Shown: positions 41,751 to 54,945 of the stretch, piece by piece
Layout: every line of letters begins with the position of its first letter
Position numbering within the stretch: position 1 is the first letter of the stretch
Notes under the pieces: generated by a model
Databases searched by the model: none
Told to the model about the DNA's origin: nothing
What the model saw: only the letters and a program-made list of their open reading frames with translations
Program-made: the position numbers and the translations under genes
NCBI GenBank assembly: GCA_031763025.1
Contig: JASSKH010000007.1
Coordinates: forward strand, 14,222,080 to 14,286,079
Origin: Macrocystis pyrifera
Taxonomy: Eukaryota; Sar; Phaeophyceae; Laminariales; Laminariaceae
DNA: 64,000 nucleotides
Direction: 5' to 3'

Positions 41751-43242
41751 GTCACTAATCAATAATCTCGCGCAAGCAGAGGGCGTGCTTTCAATCGAGT
41801 ATACATGGATCTTACACGCGAAGAAGCAAAACTCCACACGAATCTTATACAACTTGCAGTCCGAACGACTAAAGTTGTATGCACAACACGCAGTTTGAAA
41901 AAACCCCCAACACATACACATACATCGAACTTGAATAGCACGCATCCGGAATAAATACCGAACTGATCGCAAAATTCTGTCCTAATTAACACCAAATTTC
42001 TGCAACATGCAGTCCCATTGAACGCCAAACTTGATATTGCCAAATGGCACGATATGAGCGGCCTCCCCCCCCCCCCCCCCCCCCCCCCTGCCCCCTGCCC
42101 CCTGCCCACGTTTCCAATACCTCGTCCTCACACCACACGTCGGCTTACTCTTTACACACCGCACATCCAATACAGTAGCCAGGGCGACAAGGGCCCTGTT
42201 GTATTCCCACTATGGCGTCCTCGCGAAGAAAGTGAGTCACTCACACATACACACGTGGATCTTTTCTTACACTCCCAGGCGCCGTTTGCACGCTTGCGCT
42301 CGCACGCGTCGACTAGACGATACGGGTTCACCACGCGCGTGCAACTCGAACGACAAATCGCTCAGCACTCACGCACAAGACAGACACATACAGTTGCCAC
42401 TCTCTCACACAGGTTAAATTGTATACGAGGCATAGCTTACGCACGCCGCCCATCGTGAATCTCGTGCATGACCCCAAGCCATGCCCCCCCCTCTACCGCC
42501 CACTCCATGTGTCGATGTATGTTACCCAGCAATTTGACCGGTGGGAACATAATCTAGCCATTCCCTGTCTCCCCCCTGCCCTCGCCTCTTTCGTGCCCGA
42601 GCTATCCACCGTCCACCAGGCTCAGCCCTTCTAGCACTCGTGGACTTGGCACCTGTAGACTCCGCCACACGTCTTGTGATTTTGTGCTCCCATGGGCTAT
42701 TCCAAAGCGCGCTCCGCACGCTGTGTTAACTACGCTACTGGGGTACCTCAGTCTTGATAGAGGCGCACCGTTTCTTCTACAAACGGGCCATGGGCATTGA
42801 GAATCGCCCCCAAGCCCGATTGATTCAGGTGTTGGCATTGTGATACCGTTATGTCGTGATATATGTCCCCGCTATCGGTGGGCGGCCGGTGTACTACAGT
42901 ATACCAGGTAATATTCACTGACGTGTATTGCAAAAAATATCAGTGATGTACCAGGCAAATCAAGCACCCCTGTGTTTCAGACTGAATTTCGGTTGTAAAC
43001 AATACAAGAACGAAACCCGAGGCTGAAAAGAAGCAAGGCACACCCGTCCGCGCATGCGCGTTCTGTGAACAGACTACAGTACTGTAAGACTAAGCACAGC
43101 AGGGCATTGGGTATACATGGCTATGCCGCATGCCGCCTTTACTGTGTATGCACCGATCAATAGAGTTCGCGACAAGGGGACGCCGATCATGTATCATCAT
43201 CAGCAGCAGTTTTAACGCTTGGAACTGACCCATCCAGGCAGT
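41751..43242. other. Gene-poor stretch
   Basis: A 24-nt C tract at 42065-42088. A short exon-like island at 42180-42231 (after CCAG, ending AAA|GTGAGT) and an open stretch at 42413-42634 (after ACACAG) have plausible splice edges but their phases do not join into a long product. Confidence 0.3.
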
Positions 43243-43660
43243 CTACTCCGGGACCTCCTGCTCTTGCCCGGTCCGCCGCTCCCACGCCACCCCGTCGCGG
43301 TCGAAAGACTGCTGCTGTCGCTGAGTGCCGACCACCAGTCTACCGAGTCCCCCACTGCGGGAGCGAAGTAGCCCAATGACCACCCCGCAGCGGGCGCAAC
43401 GCGGGTGATGCAGCTGGTCCTGTGGTGTGTGGACCAGCAGCTTTTTTTCCCCCCCCCCGGGAGAGAAAAGGCCTAATGCAGTCCATGTGGAGTGCCAGTC
43501 CGGAGTTTTCATCGTCCCACCGGTGGCTTGTGGGGTCTTGCCTTTGCGTTGACGGGTGCCTTGCTCGTCAAGGACGCATGCCACCACGCTTAAGCACACG
43601 CCATACGTTTTACGGTCAACGTCGGACTCTGGCTCCTGCAAGTCGGGGGGGTGAGAGAAA
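43243..43660 (-). CDS. Possible unrecognised exon
   Basis: A GC-richer stretch open on the minus strand to a stop at 43243. The peptide includes LHHPRCARCGVVIGLL and ends TGQEQEVPE. CxxC is the only motif visible. The frame continues upstream into the pentanucleotide array (Leu-rich translation), which is certainly not part of the exon. It may be a terminal exon of a gene I cannot identify; chance is possible. Confidence 0.25.
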
Positions 43661-43710
43661 GAGACCGACGGAGAGACACGTACGCGATGGATAGATACGC
43701 AGATCGACGG

Positions 43711-43978
43711 AGCAAGCGAAGAAAGCAAAACAAGCAAAACCAGCGAAGCAAGCAAAGCAAGCAAAGCAAGCATAGTAAGCAAAGCAAGCAAAGCAAGCGA
43801 AGCAAGCAAAGCAAGCAAAGCAAGCAAAGCAAGCAAAGCAAGCAAAGCAAGCAAAGCAAGCAAAGCAAGCAAAGCAAGCAAAGCAAGCAAAGCAAGCAAA
43901 GCAAGCAAAGCAAGCAAAAAAGCAAGCAAAGCAAGCAAATCAAGCAAAGCAAGCAAGGCAAGCAAAGCAAGCGAGCAA
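43711..43978 (+). repeat. Pentanucleotide-type array (AAGCA/AGCAA)
   Basis: About 260 bp of alternating AAGCA and AGCAA units. The long open frames across it on both strands (KQSKQS; LLALLA) are artefacts of the repeat. Confidence 0.95.
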
Positions 43979-44097
43979 ACGAAATGGTGGCCGGTTAATT
44001 CGTCAACACATTGGCAAAAAAAAAACGAAACAATGCCCCCCCCCTGCATTTCTGTCTATCACGCCCTGCCTATTGGCACCGGTTGCGGCAGTCGGTT

Positions 44098-44212
44098 GGT
44101 TGGCGATAATGATGGTGATGAAGATCACAATTATGGTGATGGCAATGATGATGGTCATGGTGGTAATGACAAAGTGATGACGAGGATGATTATGATGATG
44201 ATGTGATCACAT
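44098..44212. repeat. (GATGRT)n-rich microsatellite
   Basis: Degenerate GATGATGGT/AATGATGATG run. Confidence 0.8.
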
Positions 44213-46720
44213 TACAGCTGTAGTACATAGCCCTTTCCGGTGAAATCGTAGCCCGTGGTCACAAAAACAGGCTACGAAGATAAACACGCGACCTGTTGGA
44301 AGAAAAACTCGCACAAAGTAGCACCAGGTATAGTACTGCAGCGTACCTACTCTGTACCGTAGTCTTGGATATCGAACGAGAACCGAGGTCCAGACGATAC
44401 CGACAAACAAAAAAAAACTACCAGGTAAACGATACAACTTCGATATATGATACATGTGTGTGTTGTTCACATTAAACCGTTCTTTCTACCCGTCGACATC
44501 GACACTTTCGTTCAGTACCTACACTACCTGCATAAAAACACGCGGGGATTTGGGACTGCCAGGGATCGGAGGGCAAAACACGTGTTCGACTCTTCGGCAC
44601 GGCGCGATGTATCCAAAGTTCGACTTTGAATACATCGAAACTTTCGAAACGATGTAGTATCCAACGCTACATGGTGAAGGTACACGGTCATTGGACAGGT
44701 CGGCTGCTATGCGACGGGGCCGTTCGTATCTCAACGGTCCGGTTATTCAACCGTATCCCAACGATTCGGATATATATGCATGTGTTCGAATGCGAGACGT
44801 TTCTTGGACGTTCGTATACGTGTTCGTAGTGTAGACCCACACGAACTACAGCGCGTACAGTACCATACACAACCTGATCAACTACACGCACGCAAGAAGC
44901 CAACATGTCTCGTTCATGTCTATTATGTACATATACATGTGCTTGAGTACTGACAAATGCGTTCTTTCTTCTGCTTGCGGGAAGGAAAAGCACGTAGTAA
45001 AGCACGTACATATACATGAATCATAACAAATCGTTGACTTTCGCCAGAGCTGTTCCTCTTGATCACTGCGAGTTGTACCTCGTACAATACAGTAGTTTCC
45101 GAGCGGGGAATTTCTGTAGTTTGAACCGACATCGCTCTTCCTGCCTCAGCTACCTTGAGCAAGCGTACTACTGTGATCCTGGCACCTTGGAGAGGGAGGT
45201 AATCGACTTGCCCACATAGTTCACAAAATAAAAAGAGCGCGTGTGGCCGACCCATGACGTATGGTGATACAGTCACTGCTGTACTGTAGGTTGCAAAACT
45301 GTGAGTCTACAATGTCTGCAGTACAGTCAGTAGTAGGTTGAAGATACAGCAACAGCTCGGTCTCTATTTGAAATGTAAAAGGGAGTATCAGTGAAAAATA
45401 CTATCGGTTCGAGAAGATCACACGACTGTAACTATGTTTACCAAGCGTCGACTATCGTTGAAAATTTCTACATGCAACAGCCCCTACGTGGCGAGATACA
45501 CGACGAGACTGCTGGCATGGCTGTGGCTGTGGCTGTGACTGTGGCTGCGGCCGAGGCTACCTGTGCCGTGTCTCTGACGGATAGCGCCCGTCCACAACAC
45601 CGTGAGGAGCACTCTTTCACACATGCTGGATGAATTGTGCGTGCTTTTGTCCCCGCAAAAAAACACGGTGCTACGTGCGTGCATAGTCTTATACTGCTGC
45701 TGTTGTAGCAGACGGAAGTGCAGTCATGAAACATGTCTGTACGACTCCTACCGCGCGAAATAGCGTATCACAAGCGGCCACGGTCGCTTACCTGTACGAG
45801 TTCGGTGACCCTCCCCGCCCCACCGCGTCCCGGAAGAAGATCATATACGCACATCCTATGCTCCCTGTTCTCACGGTAGTACAGTGGTACAGTACTGCCT
45901 GTAATACGGCTGTTTGGTCGTCCGACCCAGCTGTCCTGTCCTCGAAATAAGTTTGTTTACTGATCGCCGCGGGTAAGCCCAAACCCGGTTTTTGGCGATC
46001 GTCCGATCGATGTACAGTAGAGTAGGCCGCACAGCAGTAGTAGAGCAATGGAAGAGTACGCGTGTCCAAAGATTTATGCTTGCGTCAGCAGGCGGGTTGG
46101 TTGCGTCGCGGCAAAGAGGAGACTAAGCAGAATATTGGTTGTGTTATGCTGTGTTGTGCTGCGTTGTTCTGTGGGCAGGTGGGCAAGAGACAGGTGGGTC
46201 CATACGGCCGTGGGGAATTGAGCCAAAATGTTCAAACGATCAAATCTTTGGAACCGAAGGGGAAGAGTTAAATATCTGATTATTTTCGTATGGAAGATAC
46301 GGATAATATGCTGTAGGTTTACGGTCTTATATTCGTGTGCATACGGCAGTCGTCGACACCACAATCTTGGCCAAACAAACAGCCCGGCTGCTCCTGTTGT
46401 AAACGCTACCGGCACCTTACTCTCCACACGAGTAGCCTATAGCTACACAATGGCCAGCGGGCCGTTTTCTGGAAATGTCTGGTCAGGCACTATTTTAATG
46501 GCAGGCGGAGACACATAGGCACGTGGAACAGAGACGAAAATAAACGAAATAAACATACCAGGTACGTACCTGGTAGTCAAGATGAAATACAAAATTCTGA
46601 AACGCCAAACATCTACTACTACCAGTATTTGTATATTTTAAATTATCGCTTTTACTTTCTAGCTCAACTTGTAGGAGGTTTTACGCTCAGCGATCTTCTG
46701 GACAAAAGTCGTGGTCAAAG
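44213..46720. other. Gene-poor stretch
   Basis: A copy of the ~110-bp repeat of 23880 begins at 44450 (CACATTAAACCGTTCTTTCT then ACCCGTCGACATC). A GTGGCT microsatellite lies at 45520-45555. Open frames elsewhere are short and have no recognisable domains. Two TACCAGGTA motifs face each other at 46556-46575. Confidence 0.4.
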
Positions 46721-46727
46721 GTGTCGT

Positions 46728-46751
46728 CCCCCCCCCCCCCCCCCCCCCCCC
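46728..46751 (+). repeat. 24-nt poly-C tract
   Basis: Uninterrupted C run immediately left of the TRIM fragment. Confidence 0.95.
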
Positions 46752-46829
46752 GGTATGTGCCTTCATTTTTATCGCGCATAGGGTTCAGCATTCCGACAGC
46801 TCGTCGACTATCTATGTTGCTACGCAGAC

Positions 46830-47352
46830 ACTTTCTCACTCTACCCCCGTTGCGGGTGGCATGGGGTTGGCTTTCGTTGACGATGTATTCCTGCCCTTTA
46901 AGGCTAGGCCTTCCTTTTTTTTCTGACATACCCTGCCGGCTTCGTTGCCTCGACGTTCAGAGGTGTGGGAGTGGGTTGTGAGGAGCCGCATCTTCGACTC
47001 ATGTTTTAGCTCGTGGAATCGGGGTTTCCACGAATTTCCCACAATTCTGCATATATATACGGCTCATCAGAGTGGGTTAGTGTCATGTTCTGCTTTGAAT
47101 GAGGCTGAAAGCCCGGCAATTTCCTGGGTTCAGGATTCGGGATCGTATTTTTGTAGTACTCGTACTTGAGAGGTGTATCTTACAGTAGATACAACACCAG
47201 GGTTTTCCAAGCGAGGCACGAGCCTTGTCCTCAGTCTCCGGGTGCACGAAAGGAACAAAGCTGCTCTTGTTCTATCTCTAAGCAAACAACACACGTGAGT
47301 ACCAACGAGTACCGACTCAACAGGCAAATCTGTCCTGACCTTGATCTTGATA
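46830..47352 (+). mobile_element. TRIM element fragment (internal + 3' LTR)
   Basis: Matches the internal region (GTTGCGGGTGGCATGG, GCCGCATCTTCGACT, CGGCTCATCAGAGTGGG) and the LTR (47081-47352) of the 26860 element in the same order. The left LTR and primer site are missing. Confidence 0.75.
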
Positions 47353-47574
47353 AGTTGTTTATTCTTTTGCACTTTTCGCCCACGGCTTTGTATGCAAGAA
47401 AAAGTACCGTCGAGTGTGTGCAACCGGTGGGAACTGAACCCTCGAAATTGATTGTAGTAGGCACGCGGACCACCTACCAGGTACGCCGTACCAAGCCAAT
47501 GGAGGGCCCCCCTTTCACAATCTGTGAGCTCGGAGCTTCAGGTTGGTAGGCTGTTCTGGCATTTTGGCTCCTGT

Positions 47575-47770
47575 TGGGATCAAGTTACGGGCGAAGACCC
47601 AACCCAACCCCTGACCCTATTCCTAACCATAGCCCTAACCCCAAACCGCAGCAAAAACGGGCCAAAACTGGCCATAAACGCGGCTGCGTCACGTTCGCAT
47701 CGAACCAGGAAATTTCTCGATTGCGGACGACTCTTCCGAAGTGCAGGCCTCGCTACGCAATTGTGGAGTC
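47575..47770 (+). repeat. Telomere-like arm of a large inverted repeat, left
   Basis: Degenerate CCCTAA-type phrases (CCTGACCCTATTCCTAACC) followed by AACGCGGCTGCG and AGGAAATTTC. Imperfectly inverted at 52090-52270. Confidence 0.55.
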
Positions 47771-47959
47771 AAAAACACCCCCAAAAGATCCGAGCTCACG
47801 GATTGTAAAACCTACTCAACGGGCGCGCCGGCAACGTGCCTTCAACTGCCCATCTAATTATAGCATACCAGACATCACAGGTTCCAGGCGGTTAAAAAAA
47901 ATGTTATGCGAAGACGTGCATAAAACCATTTCAGCACCCCAGGGGGTCCGGTGCACTAT

Positions 47960-50860
47960 TGTTTTTCTTCTTATTAGTAGAAGACAAGGAACTACCCATG
48001 GAAGCGGTGGAAGTTTCCACGGAAGTTGTGGAAAAAGCTGTGCAAACTTCCACCACAATACTCCAATATATTTGCAGGCGCCTGAAGAAATATATCGTGC
48101 AGGCGACCTGCGCTTGGCACCCTGACCGGAGGAGTGCCTGGGCTCAGGGTGGCAGGTGGGCCTCCGGCGGCTTCTGCGCATGGCTCTGAATATATTTCTG
48201 CACGTTGTGAGTGGGAGCAGAGTGCGAAAAGGGAAGGGTCCACTGCGGGGTCAAATGCCAACGGGGAGCAAGGTACCAAGCGCAGCAGCTCGCCTGCAAG
48301 ATTTTTTCATCAGCCGCACGCAAGTATCATTTTCATGAAACTTCCAGCTGAGCTGGGTTCACCGCTGTGTAGAAGGAGATAAGTTTCCAGGAATATTCCC
48401 ATGCTCTGTAGACGCCTGTACGTATACGCACTACGGCCATGAACAGCTTAAGAATATCGTGGAGGTGATCTGGGGGTGTGGAGGGTGATATGACTCCGCG
48501 GTCTATGTTGCCCAGCACCATGGGAGGTGGAGGGTGATACAGCTCAGAGGTCTATGGTGCCCAGCACCATGATTTACCGGGGTGCGACGTTTTTTTATTT
48601 TTTATTTCATCCGACGATTTTGGACCGTTAAACGCTTTCTGACCGTTTACGGTTCACGCTTCGCGCTCACGGCCTCCGGCGGCTCCTGCGGAAGGGTAAT
48701 TATATCTCTGCACCTTGTGGGTGGGAGCAGGGTGCCAAATAGGATCACATCCGGGCGGGATCAGGTTCGGGTGGGATCAGGAGAGTCAAACAGGGGCCTG
48801 TTTTTGTTTTCTCGCTTTTTATGGAGAATATGCCCAGAAAATTATTTTTGTACAACACGGAGACCTCTACTGTTCCAGCTTGTTTCGCCGTGGAAAATGC
48901 AGAGGAACTTTCCTGGGGAAGTTTTCGTGGAAAATCCCAACTTCCTTGAAAGTTTCCACGGAAGCTTCCAAGGAGCTGTATCGACTTCCGCGAACATCCA
49001 CGAACTAGCACAAACAACTATGAACTTAGGCTTACCTCCACCATATACCACGCACTCTTACTGGACGTTTAGGTTGTGGGTGGGAGCAGGGTGCTAAATA
49101 GGATCACATCCGGGTGGGATCAGGAGAGTCAAACAGGAGCCTGTTCTTGTTTTCCCGCTTTTATGGAGAATAATCCCAGAGACTCATTTATGTACAACAC
49201 GGAGACCTCTACTGTTCCAGCTTGCTTCGCCGTGGAAAATTCAGAGGAAGTTTCTAGGGGAAGTTTTCGTGGAAAATCCCAACTTCCTTGGAAATTTCCA
49301 CGGAAGTTTCCAAGGAGCTGTATTGACTTCCGCGAACATCCACGAACTTGCACAAACAACTCTGAACTTCAGCTTACCTCCACCATATACCACGCACTCT
49401 TACTGGAAGTAAATGTATAATCCCATGGGCGTCCATTAGGTTGTCGGCAGCTTCCATGGAAGCAGTTCGGACATCCGCAGAAACTTCCATAGAAGTACCT
49501 CGGACTTCCACACAAGCTTCCATGGAAGTTGATGAAAAATCCTTTAAAGTTGGTTCCATGGAGGCTTCCGTGAGCGCAGGATTGTTATTTCCATGGAAGT
49601 AAAGGAAGCTTCCACGGAAATTCCCATGAAGCCCCACTGACAAAAAATAGTAGTAGTGCGGAAGACCGCGTGGGTCGGCTGTCCAAGCAGGAATTTTTCC
49701 ACAGAAGCTTCTTCTAAAACTTCCATGGAAGATTCTGCTATACTTCCTTCCATGGAAGCTCCTACTACTTCCATGGACGCTTCCATATGCTTCTGGGGAA
49801 GTCGTGGAAGCTTGCGTAAATTTGTGAAGGACTTCCTTGAAAGAAGATAGTGACAGCTACAGCTTTCGTGGAAATACTGCAAGCTGCTTCCAAGGAGCTG
49901 TACATACTCCCGCTGGATTCTACGTACTCCCACGTCCTGCCAAGTATAGCATACGAATCCGACTTCGATCCCAGTATATGCGAGTTCACACTTCTTTTTA
50001 GTTGTTCGTTTTGACTGATCTCGGCGCTGCACTATGCGGGTGGGAGCAGGGTACCAGACATGATCAAGTCCGGGTGGAATCAGGTCCGGGTGAGACAGGC
50101 CGGAGAGATCCGAGTGGGATGGCAAGAGCTTCCACGGAAGCTTTCATGAAAGCGCATGACCACGGAAGCTGCTTCCGTGGAACTAGTGGAATCTTCCACG
50201 GAAGCTTCCACGAAATTAGCTTCCTTGGAGATGGTGACAGCTTCCTCTACGAAAGCAGTTCGGATTTCCACAGAATCTTCTATAGAATGGCATTAGCGCA
50301 TGAAAGCTTGCAGTGAAGTAGCTTCCGTGGAAGTAGTTGAAGCTTCCGAAGCTTCCATGGGGGTTTTCGCGTAGGCATCCACTACTTCCACGGAAGCTTC
50401 CAGTACTGCCATGGAAGCTTCCACAACTTCGATACAAGCTTCCACGGATGCAAGCTTTTCTTACTTCCATGGAAGTAATGGAAGCTACCATGAAAATAGA
50501 GGAGGCTTTGACGGCAGTAGTGGACGCGTTCCAATGATTTTTCCATGTACTTCCACCGAACGAGCGAGTAGTGCGGAAGACCGTGACAGCACCATGAAGG
50601 CACTCTAACTTCATGGAAGCACCACAGAAGCACCACGGAAGCTCCATGGAAGTGCACTATTAAAATACTGGAATCCCACAGAAGCACCATGGAGGGAGTA
50701 TCATGCAAGTCCACAGAAGAAAAATGAAAGCCCCAAGGAGACACCAAGAAATATTCCAATAGAAGCACTCTACGTATAGGAGTCCCATGAAAGCGCGATG
50801 AAAACACCGAGGATGTCCTGGAAGTCGCATGGAAGCAGTGCTGCAGTAGTTTAATCCCAT
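47960..50860. repeat. Field of TTCCATGGAA-type palindromes
   Basis: More than 20 copies of TTCCA(T/C)GGAA, usually as CTTCCATGGAAGC, densest at 49440-50660. Because the unit is self-complementary, both strands translate into repeated SMEA/FHGS peptides; I take these frames as artefacts. Confidence 0.8.
48690..49410 (+). repeat. Direct duplication, ~340-bp unit x2
   Basis: 48715-49062 and 49075-49410 are closely similar: GTGGGTGGGAGCAGGGTGC, CACGGAGACCTCTACTGTTC and GCGAACATCCACGAACT occur in both. Shorter relatives of the head lie near 48207 and 50038. Confidence 0.9.
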
Positions 50861-50879
50861 GGTGTGTGTACTGCGATAA

Positions 50880-51335
<456 letters not shown>

Positions 51336-51533
51336 ATCATTTTTTTTGCCAATCTTTATTGGTTTATATTTCCAATTGATCGTGTTCCTGGAGTGAGGAG
51401 GTACTGTACCCAATCAACAATCAACAATGTCGTTGGATTTTACTCCTTTCGTTTTTTCATCCCATTTATTATCTTCGCCCTTCTTTTCTTTCTCCATCCT
51501 ACTGCACTAACTCAAACCTGGGGTCAGATAGTA

Positions 51534-51641
51534 CTACGGGGGACCACAGTTAATAGGACCAAATAATTTTAGTAAAAATAGGGAAATGCATAGGCTTTTG
51601 TGTGTACCGTAGGTCCTACTTACTATGGTCCTCCGTAGTAG
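51534..51641. mobile_element. MITE-like inverted-repeat element, copy 3
   Basis: CTACGGGGGACCACAGTTAA at the left end, inverted ACTATGGTCCTCCGTAG at the right; ~108 bp. Confidence 0.75.
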
Positions 51642-52089
51642 AAGGCTTTCATCCCCTCTCCCCACTACCGCTCGTGCCTTGATTTTTATCGCGAGGCGAC
51701 TTGAGCGCTTTCTTCTCTCGTCGACTCGCGTCGACGTTTGCGTCTCTTAATTACCTACAGCCTACAGGAGGGTTGCATGGGGTTGTCCAACGGATTGTAC
51801 TTCCCCTTTTTCTCACGGTCAGCTTTTGGGTGAGGTGTGGAGCTCGTATACTATATTCTAGTGAGGAGCTTCAGAAACACTATCATCAGGCGGCAGGCCG
51901 AACGTTATGGTACCACGATGTAGCTTTCTGGTCTTGATCTCGGCGAGATTTATATAATATCTGCGTTCACCGCTTGCGGACACCCATGTGGGTCCTCATC
52001 GGAAAATCCACCGAAAAAAAAAGGGCGTCTTGACCCGATCTCAGCCCGAAGATCGAAACAAGCACACTCATTCACCGATCTTGTCTCGG
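51642..52089. other. No feature assigned
   Basis: Short open frames only (for example + 51701-51937), no recognisable motif. Confidence 0.35.
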
Positions 52090-52270
52090 GCCACTTCGGA
52101 ACCGCGGCCCGCCTTCAGGATTTCCTAGCTCAATGCGAAAGCGGCGCAGCCGCGTTATTTGACCGTTTCTGGCCCGTTTTGGGTCCGGTTTGGGGTCAGG
52201 GTCGGGGCTAGAATTAAGGTTAGGTTTATTCAGGGCTAGAGGTAGGGCTGATTCTACGCCCGTACCTTGC
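52090..52270 (-). repeat. Telomere-like arm of a large inverted repeat, right
   Basis: Reverse complement reads CCCCGACCCTGACCCCAAACC, then AACGCGGCTGCGCCGC and AGGAAATCC, matching 47575-47770 in order. Confidence 0.55.
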
Positions 52271-52374
52271 TCTCGCCAGGAAATGCTTTCTCACCCGCAA
52301 AACAATGCGATGCAGTACGTAAAAGCCCACCCCCTAAGAATCCGTGCTAACATACCATACTAGGAGCTCCCTTA

Positions 52375-52870
52375 TCCCTATCGTGGCAAGCGTCCACGCA
52401 AGTATCATGGAACTCCCATATTGAACTCCCATGGAAGCACCATGAACGTCCCATGGAAGCACCACGAAAATCCCATAGGACTGTGCCAGTCCCTATAAGC
52501 ACTATATCCCATGGAAGTCCCATGGAAGACCGTAGGAAGCACTGTAATCCCATGGAATCATCATGCAAGTACCACGGAAGCACCATGGAAGCATCGTGAC
52601 AGTCTCGTGGAAACAATCCCATTGCAGTCCCTGGAAGCCCCATGGAAGTCCCATGAAAGTCCCATAGAAGCACTGCATTTCTCATGGCATCATTACGCTT
52701 CCGTGGATGCCCCATCGAAGCCCCATGGAGCCACCGCATAAGCAGCATGGGGGAGCACGTTTCTTCTTATGGTGCTCCCATGGAATCCATTGAAGCCACG
52801 GGACCTTCATGGCCACCCACCATTGTGCTGCCATAGGACTTCTTTGGTGTTTCCAAGTGGTGGTGTATTC
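52375..52870. repeat. CCATGGAAG-rich repeat block
   Basis: Repeated CCATGGAAG(C/T) phrases at irregular ~15-25-bp spacing, as at 50585-50700. Related to the palindrome field but more like the CACCATGGAAGCACCA sub-type. Confidence 0.8.
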
Positions 52871-52989
52871 ATGGAAATTCGACGGGAAAAAAAAAAAAGC
52901 AAAGTATATTACACATGATAACTGAAGCACATCTACACCTCAGACAAGAGTAGAAAGTGAGGTCCGCGCACGTACGTATCAGGTACAAG

Positions 52990-53500
52990 CTGTACGCCGT
53001 AGAAGTCGTCACAGAAACCGAGAAGACAGCACAACACCAACGAGAAAACGACAGGATGAAAAAACAACTAGACTTCGAAAAATCGAAATCAAAATTGAAA
53101 AACTCAAAAATCAAAAAGGGAAGAAGAAAGAGAAAAACAAAGTGAACAAGAAAGCAAGAAAAAGGAAACACACAAGAGAATGCGTCATTTTTCGCAGATT
53201 GCAGGCTCCCAAGCCTCGGGTGTAGAACAGAGATAATAACCAAAACCAAATATACTTACTCCGCCACCAAGAACACCAGGGAAGCAAAAAAGAAACTAGT
53301 AGACAAAAAAAAACGAAAAGGAAGGCGACGAAGCAAAGCAAAAAGAAATAGTAGACAAGCAAAAAGCAAAAAGGAAGATACAGAGACACAAAGGGGCAAA
53401 CGGGAAAGAAGGAAAGAGGAGCAAAACAAAGAAGATGGAAAAAAGGGACTAAAAGAGACAAAAAAGGGACGCAAAGGGGTTGGGGGGATATAGATAAGGC
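52990..53500 (+). repeat. Purine (A/G)-rich low-complexity stretch
   Basis: About 500 bp dominated by AAAAAG/GAAAGAAG phrases; no coding interpretation. Confidence 0.7.
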
Positions 53501-53623
53501 GAAAGGCAGGCACTGGTGCATACAGACACGCAAAGGTGCCCGGATGGCACCATGCTATTAATAGTTACTTGGGTCCCACAGAAGGGAGCGCATCATGACG
53601 CCAGGCGTCAGTTTGTTGGGCAG

Positions 53624-53694
53624 ACCGCCCCCCCCCCCCCCCCCCCCTTTCCCACTCCCCCCTCGTCCCCCTTTCGCCCCCCCCCCCCCCCCCC
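53624..53694 (+). repeat. Two interrupted poly-C tracts
   Basis: C runs at about 53629-53647 and 53680-53694 separated by a C/T-rich spacer. Confidence 0.9.
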
Positions 53695-53699
53695 ACTCT

Positions 53700-54110
53700 T
53701 CCCTGCCATCCTGCGCCCGTGCATTTTGCGTCAACGGCTGTAGTCGGGGTTGCAGCCATCCTGTGCCGTTCTGCCGATGCCCCCTTCTCATTCTTATGCC
53801 ATTTCCGCATGAAGACCACCGCCCCTTCCTCCACCCGTTGGAACCATCTTCCGGCTTTTCTGTGCTGCCTCGCGCAACCTTTCGAGCTTGATGCCAAACT
53901 CCCTGAGGTCCTCCTCAAGGTACGTCATCCAGTCCCACTCCTGTCCTCCGGAGTAGCCCTTACCCCCTACTATCTCCCCAAACATCACCCTCTTCGGCAG
54001 ACGCTCCTCTCACATGCGTGTCACAAAGCCCGTAAGCAACAGTCTACGCCTGCATACCGTCGTCTCAACGCTCTGTGTACGCTCAGGCCCAATACGAACA
54101 ACAGGAAGCA
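53700..54110 (-). pseudogene. LINE ORF2 C-terminal remnant
   Basis: On the minus strand: RRRLLLTGFVTRM, then VMFGEIVGGKGYSGGQEWDW, YLEEDLREFGIK, and after a frame change GRWFQRVEEGAVVFMRKWH. This is the tail of a non-LTR retrotransposon ORF2; the RVMF(G/E)..(V/A)GG block recurs in the larger remnant ending at 28505. The RT core is absent and the frame is broken once, so it is a dead 3' fragment. A C-rich tract lies directly beyond its end. Confidence 0.75.
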
Positions 54111-54185
54111 CACTGAGAGACCGTCGTACGAGGCACTGGCACTGCTGTGGTGCATTCTTATTATGTATATCCCCCCCCATTCGAA

Positions 54186-54536
54186 GGGGGATGATCGTAT
54201 CACGTAAGTGTGTATATGGTGAGACAGCCACGAGGCAGTTACATAGTAAGCCCATTGCTGTCTCTGGAAGTGGCCACACCAGACATTAAATCAATTCACT
54301 GATGCTGTCATCCATATGCAAGAAAATCCGCTTCTAAAGCGGTTCTTAGTAGGATGCAGCTCACCCTTCATGCGACTCGCCCAACACCTCACGGCGCTTC
54401 GCGCTTGGTGCAAGCAATGTCTGCCTGGTCGGTGAAAACCCGACGCGCTCCGGCCCGGCATTGTAGGGATGCGAGGGTCTATGGTCATAAGACTACGGCC
54501 ATGCATGATAATAAGTACCCCCCCCCCCCCCCCCCG
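54186..54536 (+). repeat. Poly-C-bordered repeat family, copy D
   Basis: Lacks the left arm; runs from GGGGGATGATCGTATCACG through GAGGCAGTTACATAGTA, CACGGCGCTTCGCGC and GACTACGGCCATGCATGA to a C tract at 54519-54535. Followed directly by copy E. Confidence 0.8.
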
Positions 54537-54945
54537 ATTCGAGTTAGAGAGATTATTTGTGCGGGGAATAAAACCCTTTACTCAGTACAAGGAGAAATAT
54601 GGTATCACGCGCTGTCGTGTGTACGTACGTAGTAAGGCACCGACGAGAAACCTACATTCATAATATACTCGTTGTTGTCTCTGGAAATGACCAGAAAACA
54701 AACCAATTCATTCGATGCTGTCATCCATACGCAAAAAAGTCCGCCTCATAAGCGGTTCTTAGCAGGATGCAGGTCACCCTTCTTGCAACTCGCCGAACAA
54801 CCTAAAGGCACCTCGCGCTTGGTGCAAGAAATGTCTGCCTGGTCGGTGAAAATTCGACGCGCTCCGCTCCGGCGTTATAGGGATGCGAGGATCTACGATC
54901 AAACGGCTACGGCCATGCATGACACAAGTGCACCCCGCCCCCATT
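54537..54945 (+). repeat. Poly-C-bordered repeat family, copy E
   Basis: More diverged copy head-to-tail with D. The hairpin's left arm (TTGTGCGG) is kept but the right arm has decayed (CAGTACAA). Ends GGCTACGGCCATGCATGA and a broken C-rich tract. Confidence 0.75.

Noticed and set aside
43243..44049. 268-codon minus-strand frame with an LLALLA repeat resembling a membrane protein
   Set aside because: The Leu/Ala run is the translation of the AAGCA/AGCAA array, and it is also open on the other strand. Only the non-repeat part is kept as a possible exon.
52957..53145. Basic coiled-coil-like frame (KKKQLDFEKSKSKLKN)
   Set aside because: Arises from the purine-rich low-complexity stretch; no start, splice or homology evidence.
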